Source: Burkholderiaceae bacterium (lineage in GTDB: Bacteria > Pseudomonadota > Gammaproteobacteria > Burkholderiales > Burkholderiaceae_C). Taken from it: a stretch of DNA of 64,000 nt. The stretch spans positions 62,001 to 126,000 of the forward strand of contig JACKLJ010000001.1 of assembly GCA_024235955.1 (NCBI GenBank), given 5' to 3'. The position numbers and the translations under genes are program-made. Below the pieces are notes generated by a model. That model worked only from the letters and a program-made list of their open reading frames with translations, ran no database searches and was not told where the DNA came from. Positions 25,193-34,050 of this stretch are shown here, in pieces. Within the stretch, counting starts at the first letter, position 1, and each line of letters opens with the position of its first letter.

Positions 25193-26035
25193 ATGAACTT
25201 TCTCGACCAGCTTGCCGAGGCCGAACGCCAGAACCAGTCGATGCTGTGCGTGGGCCTGGACCCGGAACCCAGCCGCTTCCCGCAGGGCCTGAGCCGCGAC
25301 GCCGAGGGCATCTACGATTTCTGCGCCGCCATCGTGGAGGCCACGGCCGACCTGGTGATCGCCTTCAAGCCGCAGATCGCCTACTTCGCCGCGCACCGCG
25401 CCGAGCCGCAGTTGGAGCGCCTGCTGGCCCGCATGAAGGCGGTGGCGCCGCGCGTGCCGGTGATCCTGGACGCCAAGCGCGGCGACATCGGCAGCACCGC
25501 CGAGCAGTACGCCAGGGAGGCTTTCGAGCGCTACGGCGCCGACGCCGTCACGCTCTCGCCCTTCATGGGCTTCGATTCGGTCGAGCCCTACCTGCGCTAC
25601 CCTGGCAAGGGCGCGTTCCTGCTGTGCCGCACCTCCAACCCCGGCGGCGACGACCTGCAGAACCAGCGCCTGGCCGGGTTGGACGGCCAGCCCCTGCTGT
25701 ACGAGCACGTGGCGCGGCTGGCCCAGGGCCCGTGGAACCTGAACGGCCAGCTCGGCCTGGTGGTGGGCGCCACCTACCCGCAGGAGATCGAGCGTGTGCG
25801 CGCGCTGGCGCCCACGCTGCCGCTGCTGATCCCGGGGGTGGGCGCGCAGGGCGGCGATGCCGCGGCCACCGTGCGTGCCGGCTGGCGCGGCGACGCGCAG
25901 CGCAGCACCGGTCCGGTGGTGGTCAACAGCTCGCGCGCCATCCTCTACGCCAGCAGCGGGACCGATTTCGCCGACGCCGCGCGGCGTGCCGCCGAAGCCA
26001 CGCGCGCCACGCTGGCCGCGGCGCGGGGCTGCTGA
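25193..26035 (+). CDS. pyrF: Orotidine-5'-phosphate decarboxylase (type 2)
   Basis: Last step of UMP synthesis. At 280 residues it is the longer type 2 enzyme (Mycobacterium-like). The catalytic Lys/Asp block is PVILDAKRGDIGSTAEQYA; CVGLDPEPSRFP at the N-terminus, LSPFMGFDSVEPY, LCRTSNPGG and LLIPGVGAQGGD complete the barrel. The start MNFLDQLAEAERQ is the first ATG and fits homologues. Divergent from serC. Confidence 0.96.
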   Translation: MNFLDQLAEAERQNQSMLCVGLDPEPSRFPQGLSRDAEGIYDFCAAIVEATADLVIAFKPQIAYFAAHRAEPQLERLLARMKAVAPRVPVILDAKRGDIGSTAEQYAREAFERYGADAVTLSPFMGFDSVEPYLRYPGKGAFLLCRTSNPGGDDLQNQRLAGLDGQPLLYEHVARLAQGPWNLNGQLGLVVGATYPQEIERVRALAPTLPLLIPGVGAQGGDAAATVRAGWRGDAQRSTGPVVVNSSRAILYASSGTDFADAARRAAEATRATLAAARGC

Positions 26036-26061
26036 CACCCAGCCCCCGAGGGCACAGCCCG

Positions 26062-26128
26062 GAATTCAGGGTCAAAAAGGGCTCTGCCCCTTGTCTGGCG
26101 GGCGCAGGCAGCTATGATTTTTGATGTG
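26062..26128 (-). repeat. Family A dispersed repeat at the end of the GGDEF/EAL gene
   Basis: Minus copy (AAAAAGGGCTCTGCCCC then GGCGGGCGCAGGCAGCTATGA). It overlaps the last six codons and the stop of the GGDEF/EAL gene, so the repeat supplies that protein's C-terminus. Confidence 0.87.
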
Positions 26129-28655
26129 ATGCCGGCCGGTTGCCGGTGCCCAGACGCTGCAGGAACGCTTCCAGTTCTTCCAGCGACAGCGGCGGGCTGA
26201 ACAGGTGCCCCTGGTACAGGTTGCAGTGGCGTTCGGCCAGGAACTGGTACTGGGCCTGGGTTTCCACGCCTTCGGCGATCACGGTGAGACCCAGGCTGTG
26301 CGCGAGCGCGATGATCGCCTCGCAGATCGCCGCGTCGCGCCCATCGCTCATGATGTCGTCGATGAAGCGCTTGTCGATCTTCAGCTGCTCCAGCGGCAGC
26401 AGCTTGAGGTACGACAGCGACGAGTAGCCGGTGCCGAAATCGTCCAGCGAGATGGTCACGCCGGCCCGGCTCAGCGCCCGCATCTTGGGCAGGGTGAGGT
26501 CCAGCCGGTCGGCCAGCAGGCTTTCGGTGAGTTCCAGCTTCAGCCGGCCCGGGCGCACGCCGTGGCGCTGCAGGATGACGAGCACCTGCTCGGTGAGTTC
26601 AGGACGGCGGAACTGCTGCGCGCTCACGTTCACGGCCACGCTGAGGTGGGCGGCTTCTGGCCGCTCGGCCCAGGCGGCCAGCTGCAGGCAGGCCTGCTCC
26701 ATCACCCAGATGCCCAGCGGCACGATGAAGCCGGTTTCCTCGGCGATCGGCACGAAGATGGCTGGCGGCACGTTGCCGTGCTCCGGGTGCTGCCAGCGCA
26801 GCAGCGCCTCCACGCCCACCACATGGCAGCCGCTGTCGAGCAGGGGCTGGTAATGCAAGGTGAACTGGCCCGCGTGCAGGCCCGCGCGCATGTCGCTCGC
26901 CAGCGCGGCGCTGGCGTCGGCCTGCGCCTGCATCAGCGGGTCGAACATGGCCACCAAGTTGCGGCCCTGGCTCTTGGCCTGGTACATGGCCAGATCGGCC
27001 TGCTTGAGCAGCTCGCTCACGTCGCCGCGGTCGCCGTTGAACAGCGTCAGCCCCACGCTGGTGGTCATGTGGTGCAGGAAGACCTGCAGGTCGAAGGGCT
27101 CGGCCAGCCGCGCCAGCACCTTGTGGGCCACGGTGAGAGCCTTCTGCTCGGCCGCCGCGGCACCGGTGCCCAGGTTCTCCAGCATCACCACGAACTCGTC
27201 GCCGCCGATGCGGGCCACCAGGTCGGCGCGGCGCACGCTGCCGGTCAGGCGCTGCGCCACCCGCTCCAGCAGCAGGTCGCCCTGGGAGTGGCCGCGGGTG
27301 TCGTTGAGCACCTTGAAGTTGTCCAGATCGATGAACAGCAACGCGGCGTACTGTCCGCTGCGCGCGCAATCGCCCATGGCTTGCTGCAGCCGCTCGATCA
27401 GCAGCTGGCGGTTGGGCAGGTCGGTCAGCGGGTCGTAGAACGCCAGGTGCCGGATGCGCGCATCCTGGGCCTTGTGGTCGGTGATGTCGCGCCCCACCGC
27501 CACCCAGTGCGTGAGCCGGCCCGGCTCGGCATACACCGGCGCGACGCCGAGGTCCATCCAGAGGGCGCTGCCGTCGTGGCGGTGTACCTGGATCTCGTGG
27601 CGCAGCGGGCGCCCGGAGGCCGCCTCGGGCGGGGTCAGCAGCAGGCGCACCAGCGCTTCGTTGGGCGCCACATTGGTGCTCAGCACCGTCGGCGAGGCAA
27701 GCAGCACCTCGTCCCGCTTGAAGCCGGTCTGGCGTTCCAGCGCCTCGTTGGCGAAGACGATGCTGGCCGGCGTGCCGTTGGTGGCGGCCTTGACGATGAC
27801 CACCACGTCGCTCAGCTCCGAGATGCCGGTTTCCAGCAGCAGGAGCTGCTCCTGCGACTGGTGGCGCTGCGTGACATCGCGCAGGAACACCGCCATGCCG
27901 GGCATCGAGGCTTCCGCGGCAAGGGGGCAGATGCGCAGTTCGAGCCGGCGGCCCAGGCGCGGCAGCAGATCCTCGAACTCGGTGCGCTCGCCCTCGGCCA
28001 GCGCCCACTCCATGCGTTCGCGCATCAGTCCCGGGGTGCGGCTGGGCATCACGTCCCAGACCGGACGGGTCAGCAACTCGGTCATCACGTCCTGCAGCAG
28101 CGCCTCGCCTTCCTGGTTGGCGTAGGTCATGCGGCCATCGGTGTCCAGCAGGATCAGCGGTTCGGTGATGCTGGCCAGGGAGGCCAGGCGGCGGGTGAGC
28201 CGGGCCGCGTCGTCCTGCGCCAGGCGGCGGCCGGTCACGTCCTGCATGGCGCCCAGGAGCACCTGCGGCGCGCCATCGCCCTGCCGCAGCGCCTCGCCGA
28301 TGATCCGCAGCCATCGCCCGCCGGACGCAGGGTCGGCGAGCTGCACTTCCTCTTCGATGGGGGCGCCCTGGCGCAGGCAGCGCTGGATGGCGGTGTCGAG
28401 CCGGGCCGCGTCATCGGGCTTCAGCAGACGCAGCCAGGCTTCCAGCGTGGCGGGCGGCTCGGTCGCCCCCAGCAGCGCCGCTGCTTCCGTGGGGCAGCGC
28501 AGGCTGTGGCCGTCGGATGCCAGGGTCCAGGGCGTCATCAGCAGCGTCTGCAGCACGTGGCGCGCCGCGTCGGAGCCCGTGCCGCCCCATGGCGCAAGCA
28601 CATCCAGCGCGGCCGGGTCGGTCGCGCTGGCGGGGTACTTGGGCAGGGCACTCAA
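26112..28655 (-). CDS. PAS-PAS-PAS/GGDEF/EAL cyclic-di-GMP protein
   Basis: An 847-residue cytosolic signalling protein with no membrane segment. N-terminal sensory part: about three PAS/PAC modules (residues 40-150, 155-270, 275-400). GGDEF domain (about 405-570) with an intact RIGGDEFVVML catalytic motif. EAL domain (about 590-835) with intact VEALLRW, LELTESLL, DDFGTGYSSLSYLK, LKIDKRFI and AEGVET. Both domains look active, so it could make or break down c-di-GMP depending on its PAS signal. No clear RxxD inhibitory site was checked. It stands alone upstream of the photolyase gene. Confidence 0.93.
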   Translation of the reverse strand: MSALPKYPASATDPAALDVLAPWGGTGSDAARHVLQTLLMTPWTLASDGHSLRCPTEAAALLGATEPPATLEAWLRLLKPDDAARLDTAIQRCLRQGAPIEEEVQLADPASGGRWLRIIGEALRQGDGAPQVLLGAMQDVTGRRLAQDDAARLTRRLASLASITEPLILLDTDGRMTYANQEGEALLQDVMTELLTRPVWDVMPSRTPGLMRERMEWALAEGERTEFEDLLPRLGRRLELRICPLAAEASMPGMAVFLRDVTQRHQSQEQLLLLETGISELSDVVVIVKAATNGTPASIVFANEALERQTGFKRDEVLLASPTVLSTNVAPNEALVRLLLTPPEAASGRPLRHEIQVHRHDGSALWMDLGVAPVYAEPGRLTHWVAVGRDITDHKAQDARIRHLAFYDPLTDLPNRQLLIERLQQAMGDCARSGQYAALLFIDLDNFKVLNDTRGHSQGDLLLERVAQRLTGSVRRADLVARIGGDEFVVMLENLGTGAAAAEQKALTVAHKVLARLAEPFDLQVFLHHMTTSVGLTLFNGDRGDVSELLKQADLAMYQAKSQGRNLVAMFDPLMQAQADASAALASDMRAGLHAGQFTLHYQPLLDSGCHVVGVEALLRWQHPEHGNVPPAIFVPIAEETGFIVPLGIWVMEQACLQLAAWAERPEAAHLSVAVNVSAQQFRRPELTEQVLVILQRHGVRPGRLKLELTESLLADRLDLTLPKMRALSRAGVTISLDDFGTGYSSLSYLKLLPLEQLKIDKRFIDDIMSDGRDAAICEAIIALAHSLGLTVIAEGVETQAQYQFLAERHCNLYQGHLFSPPLSLEELEAFLQRLGTGNRPASHQKS

Positions 28656-28870
28656 AACACGGGTTCCTCGGCGGATGGCGGTCTGGATGCCGCCTCGGGT
28701 ATGGGCCGGCGCAACACGCGCCAGCGAGCTTCAATCATGCTAGCAGAGCGATGGCCGCGCGCCCATGCTGCCGGGCGTTTTGGCGGGCAGGCTTCCGCCC
28801 GGTGTTGGGCGAAAGCCTGAATATGTGCACTAGTTGGCACGCCGGTCAGGCGGGCGCGCGCCTGACGGGA

Positions 28871-30346
28871 TCAGGCAGTGGCTCTGGCGGCGGCGCCGTA
28901 GCGCAGCAGTGTGCGCCCACGTGCGGCCTCGTGGTCCACCACCGGCTCCGGGTAGGCCAGACCGGCGCGCTCCTGCGGACCGGCGCGGCGCATATCGTGC
29001 AATAACCGCGCGGGCAGGCGGGCCAATTCCGGCAGCCAGCGGCGGATGTAGACCGCCTCCGGATCGAACTTGCGGCTCTGCAGCACCGGGTTGAACACAC
29101 GGAACCAGGGCTGGGCGTCGCAGCCGGTGGAGGCCACCCATTGCCAGTTGCCATTGTTGGCGGCCAGGTCGAAATCGTCCAGCTTCTCGGCGAACCAGGC
29201 CTCGCCGCGCCGCCAGTCCAGCCCCAGGTCCTTGATGAGGAAACTCGCCGTCACCATGCGCAGCCGCCCCGGCATGAAGCCGGTGGCAGCCAGCTGGCGC
29301 ATGGCGGCGTCGACGATGGGGTAGCCGGTGCGGCCCTGGCACCAGGCGGCGAAGTGCGCGTCGGCGCGCGGGCCGGTTTCCCAGGCGATGGCGTCGTAGG
29401 CGGGGCGGAACGCGCCGCTCATGGCGTGCGGGAAATTGGCCATGATCTGGGCGAAGAACTCGCGCCAGATCAGCTCGTTCAGCCAGGCGAGCGTGCCTTC
29501 CGGGCTTGGGGTATTTTTGGCCTCCAGCCGTTGCTGGGCAAGCGCAAACAGCTCTCGTATCGATAGCGTTCCGAAGCGTAGGTGGATGCCCAGGCGGCTG
29601 GTGGCGTCTTCGGCCGGCAGGTCGCGCAGCTGGTCGTAGGTGTCCAGCCGGGGCAGGAAGGCCTTGAGCGCGGCGCGCGCGCCGGCCGGGCCCGGCGCGG
29701 GCAGCTGTGCGCCGTCGGGCGGCGCGGTGGGCGGGGTGGTGAAGCCGATCTCGGCCAGCGTGGGCACGTCCCGGCGCAGGGCGGGCGGGCGCTCGGCCAG
29801 TCGTTCCGGCAGGGCGGCGGTGTCGCGCGGCGCCCAGTCGGCCGGCGCCAGGCTGGCGCGCCAGACGCGGGCGTAGGGCGTGAACACGGTGTAGGGCGTG
29901 CCGGTGCGGGTGAGCAGCTCGCGGCGCTCGAACACCAGATGGTCCTTCACGGTGTGCAGGGCGATGCCGTGAGCGGCCAGCGCCTCGCGCGCTGCGGCGT
30001 CGCGCGCCAGGCTCGCGGGCTCGTCGTCGTGGCTGGCGAACACCGCCTGCGCACCCACCGCGCGGGCGATGCGCACGATCTCGTCCACCGCCGGGCCGTG
30101 GCCGGTGACCAGCCCGCAGCCGGCGCGGCCGGCGCGCTCGCGCAGCCGCCCGTCGATCTGCACCAGCGTCTCGCGGATGAAGGCCACGCGGCGGTCGGCG
30201 CGCGGCAGCGGCGCCAGGATGGCGGTGTCGAACACGAAGGCCAGCTGCAGCTGCCGGCAGTGCGCCAGCGCCAGGGCGATGGCGGCGTGGTCGTGCAGGC
30301 GCAGGTCGCGCCGCAGCCAGACCAGGCCGGTGTCGATCGGGTTCAA
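28871..30346 (-). CDS. phrB: Deoxyribodipyrimidine photolyase
   Basis: Light-driven repair of UV pyrimidine dimers; 491 residues. The N-terminal photolyase domain begins GLVWLRRDLRLHDH; the FAD-binding domain has LRFGTLSIREL, LNELIWREFFAQIM, GRTGYPIVDAAMRQL, RLRMVTASFLIKDL and NNGNWQWVASTGCDAQPWFR. No ATG is available: the start is a TTG at 30346 overlapping the stop of the antiporter gene (TTGA). A dispersed repeat copy falls in the frame (residues about 259-279, LFALAQQRLEAKNTPSPEG), lengthening the linker ahead of the FAD-binding core. Confidence 0.93.
   Translation of the reverse strand: MNPIDTGLVWLRRDLRLHDHAAIALALAHCRQLQLAFVFDTAILAPLPRADRRVAFIRETLVQIDGRLRERAGRAGCGLVTGHGPAVDEIVRIARAVGAQAVFASHDDEPASLARDAAAREALAAHGIALHTVKDHLVFERRELLTRTGTPYTVFTPYARVWRASLAPADWAPRDTAALPERLAERPPALRRDVPTLAEIGFTTPPTAPPDGAQLPAPGPAGARAALKAFLPRLDTYDQLRDLPAEDATSRLGIHLRFGTLSIRELFALAQQRLEAKNTPSPEGTLAWLNELIWREFFAQIMANFPHAMSGAFRPAYDAIAWETGPRADAHFAAWCQGRTGYPIVDAAMRQLAATGFMPGRLRMVTASFLIKDLGLDWRRGEAWFAEKLDDFDLAANNGNWQWVASTGCDAQPWFRVFNPVLQSRKFDPEAVYIRRWLPELARLPARLLHDMRRAGPQERAGLAYPEPVVDHEAARGRTLLRYGAAARATA
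29508..29570 (-). repeat. Family A dispersed repeat inside phrB
   Basis: Degenerate minus copy (ATTTTTGGCCTCCAGCC then GGCAAGCGCAAACAGCTCTC and ATCGATAG). In frame with phrB. Confidence 0.65.
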
Positions 30347-32247
30347 GGGGCGGCGGCCTCGGGGCCGTCGGTGGCGGGCGCGGCTGTGGCGGGCGGTGCG
30401 CCGCCCGCCGCGCTCACCGCCTCGCTGGCGGCGGCGTCGGCCACGGCCTTCGCGTTCCTGGGCGCGCGCGCCGTGGGCGGGGCGAAGTAGATCGCCGTCC
30501 AGTCCGGCTCCAGCTTGAAGCGCTGCTCCTGCGAATACAGGCGGAACAGCCCCTTGGGCGTGATGCCGCCGAGCAGCAGCCATTCCGGATCGACCTCGTC
30601 CAGGCGCTTCTTCATCTCGTCCCAGCCGTGGCTCTTGCTGATCCTGGTGGTCTGGATGTTCCAGCCCTCGGCCAGCCGCGCCTGCAGCAGGGTGTAGTTG
30701 GCCTCGCGCGCGAAGGCGAAGTAACCGCGCATGTCGATCGACAGGCGCTTGAACTCCTGGTCGGAGGCCTTGTGCGCCGCGATCTGGAAGGTGCGGTGGT
30801 GGCCGAAGGCGCGCGCCTTGGCCTTGCAGACCAGGGCGTTGTAGAAGTCGTTCTCGGTGGTGCACAGCAGGTGGCTGAGGTTCTGAACGTCGAGCTGGTG
30901 CTCGCTTTCCTCCGAAAGGATCTCGCCGTAGTGCACCGGCACGCCGGCCATGCGCGCCTCCTTCAGGCGGTCCCAGGCGCCGTCGGAGATCTTCACGTCG
31001 ATGCCCAGCCGGTGCAGCGCCCGCGCCAGCGCCAGCGAGAAGTCCGACGCGCCCACGATCAGCAGGCCGTTGTTTTCGCCCGCCGCCAGCTTGAGCCGGC
31101 GCGCCAGCGGGCCGATGCTCAGGCCGTGCGCCAGCACGGTGGCGATGATCACCAGGAAGACGATCGGCAGCAGCTTGTCGGCATCCTTGTAGCCCGCCTC
31201 CACCAGCGCCGGGCCGAACAGCCCGGCCGTGGCCGCGGCCACGATGCCGCGCGGGGCGATCCAGGCCAGCAGCAGCCTGTCGCCGCGCCGCACCGGCGCG
31301 AAGGCGGTGGCCAGTCCGATGGTGAGCGGCCGCACCAGCAGCATCAGCACCAGCACGAACAGCACCGCCCGCCAGTCGATCAGCGCCAGGTGCTGCGGCC
31401 CGAGCTGCGCCGGGATCACGATGAACAGCACCGACAGCAACACCACCGTCAGGTTTTCCTTGAAGGTCTGCAGCGCCTGGCGCTCCACCAGCTGCATGTT
31501 GCCGATCACCATGCCCATCACCGTGACGGACAGCAGCCCGGCCTCGTGCTGCACCTGGTTGGAGGCCACGTACACCACCAACACCAGCACGATCAGGATC
31601 GGCGCCTTCAGGTGCACCGGCACCGCGCCGCGCCGGTACAGCCAGCCGGTGAGCCAGCCGCCCACGCCGCCGATGCCCGCGCCCACGCCCAGCGCGATGC
31701 CCAGGTCCTTCAGGCTGTCGTGCAGCGTGGTGCTCTGGCTGGTGAAGTACTGGAAGCTCATCACCGCCAGCAGCACGCCCATCGGGTCGTTGACGATGCC
31801 CTCCCACTTGAACAGCGAGGCGGTCTCCTTGTTCAGCCGTGCCTGGCGCAGCAGCGGCAGGATCACCGTGGGCCCGGTCACCACCAGGATGGCGCCCAGC
31901 ACGATGGCCACCGCCCAGCTCAGCCCGGCCACGTAGTGCGCGGCGGCAGAGCCCAGCAGCCAGGCCAGCGGCGGGCCGAACAGCACCAGCCGCCCCACGC
32001 CGCGCCTGGTGTGGCGCAGCTCGCCGATCTTCAGGTCCATGCCGCCTTCGAACAGGATGATGGCCACGCCCAGGCCGATCAGCGTGTTGAAGTCCTCCGG
32101 CGAGTCCGTGGGCGGGATCACCCCGGTGAACGGCCCCAGCACCAGGCCGCTGGCGATCAGCACCACGATCGCCGGCAGGTTGATGCGCCACGCCAGCCAC
32201 TGGCTGGCCAGCCCGGCGGTGAGGATGATGAGCAGCAGCTTGGCCAT
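30343..32247 (-). CDS. CPA1-family Na+/H+ antiporter with nucleotide-binding domain
   Basis: A 634-residue protein. The first ~400 residues hold about 12 membrane segments of the sodium/hydrogen exchanger fold: LGLGVAIILFEGGMDL, and GPTVILPLLRQARLN with WEGIVNDPMGVLLA, the ND acidic pair expected in the ion path. Then comes a TrkA_N-like NAD-binding region (GLLIVGASDFSLALARAL ... GVPVHYGEIL), and a hydrophilic Ala-rich tail. It probably moves Na+ or K+ out in exchange for H+. phrB overlaps its stop, so the pair form one transcript, with no obvious functional link. Confidence 0.9.
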   Translation of the reverse strand: MAKLLLIILTAGLASQWLAWRINLPAIVVLIASGLVLGPFTGVIPPTDSPEDFNTLIGLGVAIILFEGGMDLKIGELRHTRRGVGRLVLFGPPLAWLLGSAAAHYVAGLSWAVAIVLGAILVVTGPTVILPLLRQARLNKETASLFKWEGIVNDPMGVLLAVMSFQYFTSQSTTLHDSLKDLGIALGVGAGIGGVGGWLTGWLYRRGAVPVHLKAPILIVLVLVVYVASNQVQHEAGLLSVTVMGMVIGNMQLVERQALQTFKENLTVVLLSVLFIVIPAQLGPQHLALIDWRAVLFVLVLMLLVRPLTIGLATAFAPVRRGDRLLLAWIAPRGIVAAATAGLFGPALVEAGYKDADKLLPIVFLVIIATVLAHGLSIGPLARRLKLAAGENNGLLIVGASDFSLALARALHRLGIDVKISDGAWDRLKEARMAGVPVHYGEILSEESEHQLDVQNLSHLLCTTENDFYNALVCKAKARAFGHHRTFQIAAHKASDQEFKRLSIDMRGYFAFAREANYTLLQARLAEGWNIQTTRISKSHGWDEMKKRLDEVDPEWLLLGGITPKGLFRLYSQEQRFKLEPDWTAIYFAPPTARAPRNAKAVADAAASEAVSAAGGAPPATAAPATDGPEAAAP

Positions 32248-32289
32248 GGGTGGCGTCAGCGTACCAGCAACCGGGCCGTGGGCTCGCCC

Positions 32290-32356
32290 GGATTGCTATC
32301 ATTAGAAGAGCTGTTTGCGCCCGCCATGTCTGGGCTGAAGCCTGATTTCACGTCAA
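32290..32356 (+). repeat. Family A dispersed repeat
   Basis: Plus copy (GGATTGCTATCATTAGAAGAGC then TTGCGCCCGCCATG and GGGCTGAAGCCTGATTTCA), upstream of the antiporter gene. Confidence 0.85.
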
Positions 32357-32607
32357 ACACCCTGATCCGCCCAAACCCCGGCACCGCCCGCGTCGCCTGT
32401 GCGGCGGCAGGACCACGCGCTGCTTGGGCGGCGGCGGCATTGCCTTCGGCGCCGCAACGGCAGTGCCGCCACGCGGTCGCCCGGCGGCGTGTGGCCGATC
32501 GGGGCATCGGATGGGCTTCCCTCATGTGGTTGGAACAGGCCCATTCTTGCAGGCCGCCGCGCGCTGCCGCGTCAGACGGTGCCGGAAGATGGCGAGCCGT
32601 GGAATAT

Positions 32608-32672
32608 TTGAAGAGAATCGGCCTCCAGCCCAGGCACAGCGGGCGCAGGCAGCTCTTCAATGCGTAGCAAAC
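32608..32672 (-). repeat. Family A dispersed repeat
   Basis: Minus copy (GGCCTCCAGCCCAGGCAC then AGCGGGCGCAGGCAGCTCTT), just downstream of the 55-residue membrane-protein gene. Confidence 0.85.
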
Positions 32673-32701
32673 CGAAGCTGCCGCGGGGCACGCCGCCGCG
32701 G

Positions 32702-32869
32702 CTACTTGGGCATCGAGCAATGCCCGCCGTGCGTGGCCTGGCCGGAGCCGGCGGCAATCATGGGCGGCTCCAGCCGCAGGTTGACGGGGGCGGAATGCCC
32801 GTAGTCCCAGGCGATGAAGGCAACCAGCGCGCCCCAGAAGATGGCGCGGCGCAGGAGGGTGGAACGCAT
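32702..32869 (-). CDS. Small membrane protein of the sulfur operon
   Basis: A 55-residue protein, easily missed. The ATG at 32869 is preceded by a perfect AGGAGG ribosome site, and the gene begins 17 bases after the YeeE stop on the same strand, which supports it strongly. It has a single membrane segment (about residues 9-22, AIFWGALVAFIAWDYG) and a short hydrophilic tail ending HGGHCSMPK, a His/Cys cluster that could bind a metal or react with sulfur. I do not recognise the family. From its position it may assist the transporter; this is inference. Confidence 0.7.
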   Translation of the reverse strand: MRSTLLRRAIFWGALVAFIAWDYGHSAPVNLRLEPPMIAAGSGQATHGGHCSMPK

Positions 32870-32886
32870 GGCGGGTGACCTCCTGC

Positions 32887-34050
32887 TCACAGCCCGAAGC
32901 GGCGCCGCAGGCGCACACCGATCAGCGTGCCGGCAAAGGCCATCGGCACCCAGATCCAGCCGTGGATGGAGCCGGTGGAGATGCCGCTCACCATGGCGCC
33001 CACGTTGCAGCCGAAGGCCAGCCGCGAGCTGTAGCCCAGCAGGAAGCCGGCCACCAGGCCCACCGCCCATTGCGTGCCGGTGAGCTGGCGCGCCTCCTGC
33101 GGCCGTTTGGGCGCCACCCACAGCGCGCCGGCCAGGATGCCGATGTTGGTGATGCTGGTCACGTCCAGCAGCAGGGTCTGGTGCAGGCGCTCGGCGTGGC
33201 CGGGGTCGCTCCAGAAGGCGTTCTGCGCCGGATCGAACAGGCCGGCGGCGGTGGCCGCCTTGGCCGCCCACAGCCCGAAGCCGTAGACCACGCCCCAGGG
33301 CTGGGCGGCTATGAACAGGTTGAGCGCCGCGAACAGCGCCAGCACCAGCGCGCCCCACAGCCAGCGGCGCGGCCAGGTGGCGAAACTGAACGGGCGGCCG
33401 CACCACCGGCGCACGGCCACCGCCACCAAAGCCAACGCTGCCAGCGTTGCCGCCAGCGCCGGCACCCAGCCCCACAGCGTCACCAGCCCCACCGGCTCGG
33501 TGGCGCCCAGCGCCAGCCAGTTGTTCAGGTGCACCGAACCCATGAAACTGCCGACGGTGAACACCGGCAGGATGGCCATGTTCAGCGGCACGCCCAGGCC
33601 CGCCTTGTACAGCGTGCCGGAGCCACAGCCATCGGTGATCTGCATGGCGATGCCGAACACGAAGGCGCCGATCAGCAGGCTGAACGAAGGCGGCCCGAGC
33701 GCGGCCGTGGTTTCCGGGAAGAAGGCGAGCATCGGCATCGACAGCGCTGCCAGCACCGCCAGCAGCAGCAGCTGGCCGTACACGCCGTCGGGCTCGCGCA
33801 GTTCCACCAGGTGGCGCCAGCCGGTGGTGAAGCCGAAGCGCGCCGCCGCCAGACCCCAGCCCAGCCCCACGCCCACCAGCAGCAGCAGCGCCTGCCGCGC
33901 CGAGACCGACCACAGCAGCCAGCCGAACAGCGCCAGCACCGCCAGCGCCAGCGGCACGCGCTGCGCGGTCACGCCCGGGCGCTTGCCCGTGGGCGCGGCA
34001 CCGGCGGAGGCGGCGGAAGGATCGAGCGGGGGCAGGGCGGCGGAGGTCAT
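32887..34050 (-). CDS. YeeE/YedE (TsuA-like) thiosulfate transporter
   Basis: A 387-residue inner-membrane protein of the YeeE/YedE family, whose characterised members (TsuA) import thiosulfate. About 9-10 membrane segments are seen. The two re-entrant Cys blocks of the family are present: TDGCGSGTLYKAG and LAFGCNVGAMVSGI. The start MTSAALPPLDPS overlaps the stop of the rhodanese gene (ATGA), after a longer hydrophilic N-terminus of about 30 residues. The neighbours support a role in sulfur uptake and transfer. Confidence 0.9.
   Translation of the reverse strand: MTSAALPPLDPSAASAGAAPTGKRPGVTAQRVPLALAVLALFGWLLWSVSARQALLLLVGVGLGWGLAAARFGFTTGWRHLVELREPDGVYGQLLLLAVLAALSMPMLAFFPETTAALGPPSFSLLIGAFVFGIAMQITDGCGSGTLYKAGLGVPLNMAILPVFTVGSFMGSVHLNNWLALGATEPVGLVTLWGWVPALAATLAALALVAVAVRRWCGRPFSFATWPRRWLWGALVLALFAALNLFIAAQPWGVVYGFGLWAAKAATAAGLFDPAQNAFWSDPGHAERLHQTLLLDVTSITNIGILAGALWVAPKRPQEARQLTGTQWAVGLVAGFLLGYSSRLAFGCNVGAMVSGISTGSIHGWIWVPMAFAGTLIGVRLRRRFGL

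Larger units (their letters stand above)
32248..32701. other. Intergenic region between antiporter and sulfur operon
   Basis: About 454 bases. It holds two dispersed repeat copies in opposite orientation (32290-32356 and 32608-32672). The 250 bases between them show no credible gene or promoter. Confidence 0.5.

Noticed and set aside
28871..32302. An 1143-codon open frame on the minus strand covering both the antiporter and the photolyase
   Set aside because: Only the last ~490 codons have family features; the first part is out of frame with the clear antiporter gene and is an effect of high GC content. The photolyase start is placed at 30346.
32353..32918. Frames between the two repeats upstream of the antiporter gene
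   Set aside because: No start with a ribosome site and no family feature. The only supported frame nearby is the 55-residue gene ending at 32702.
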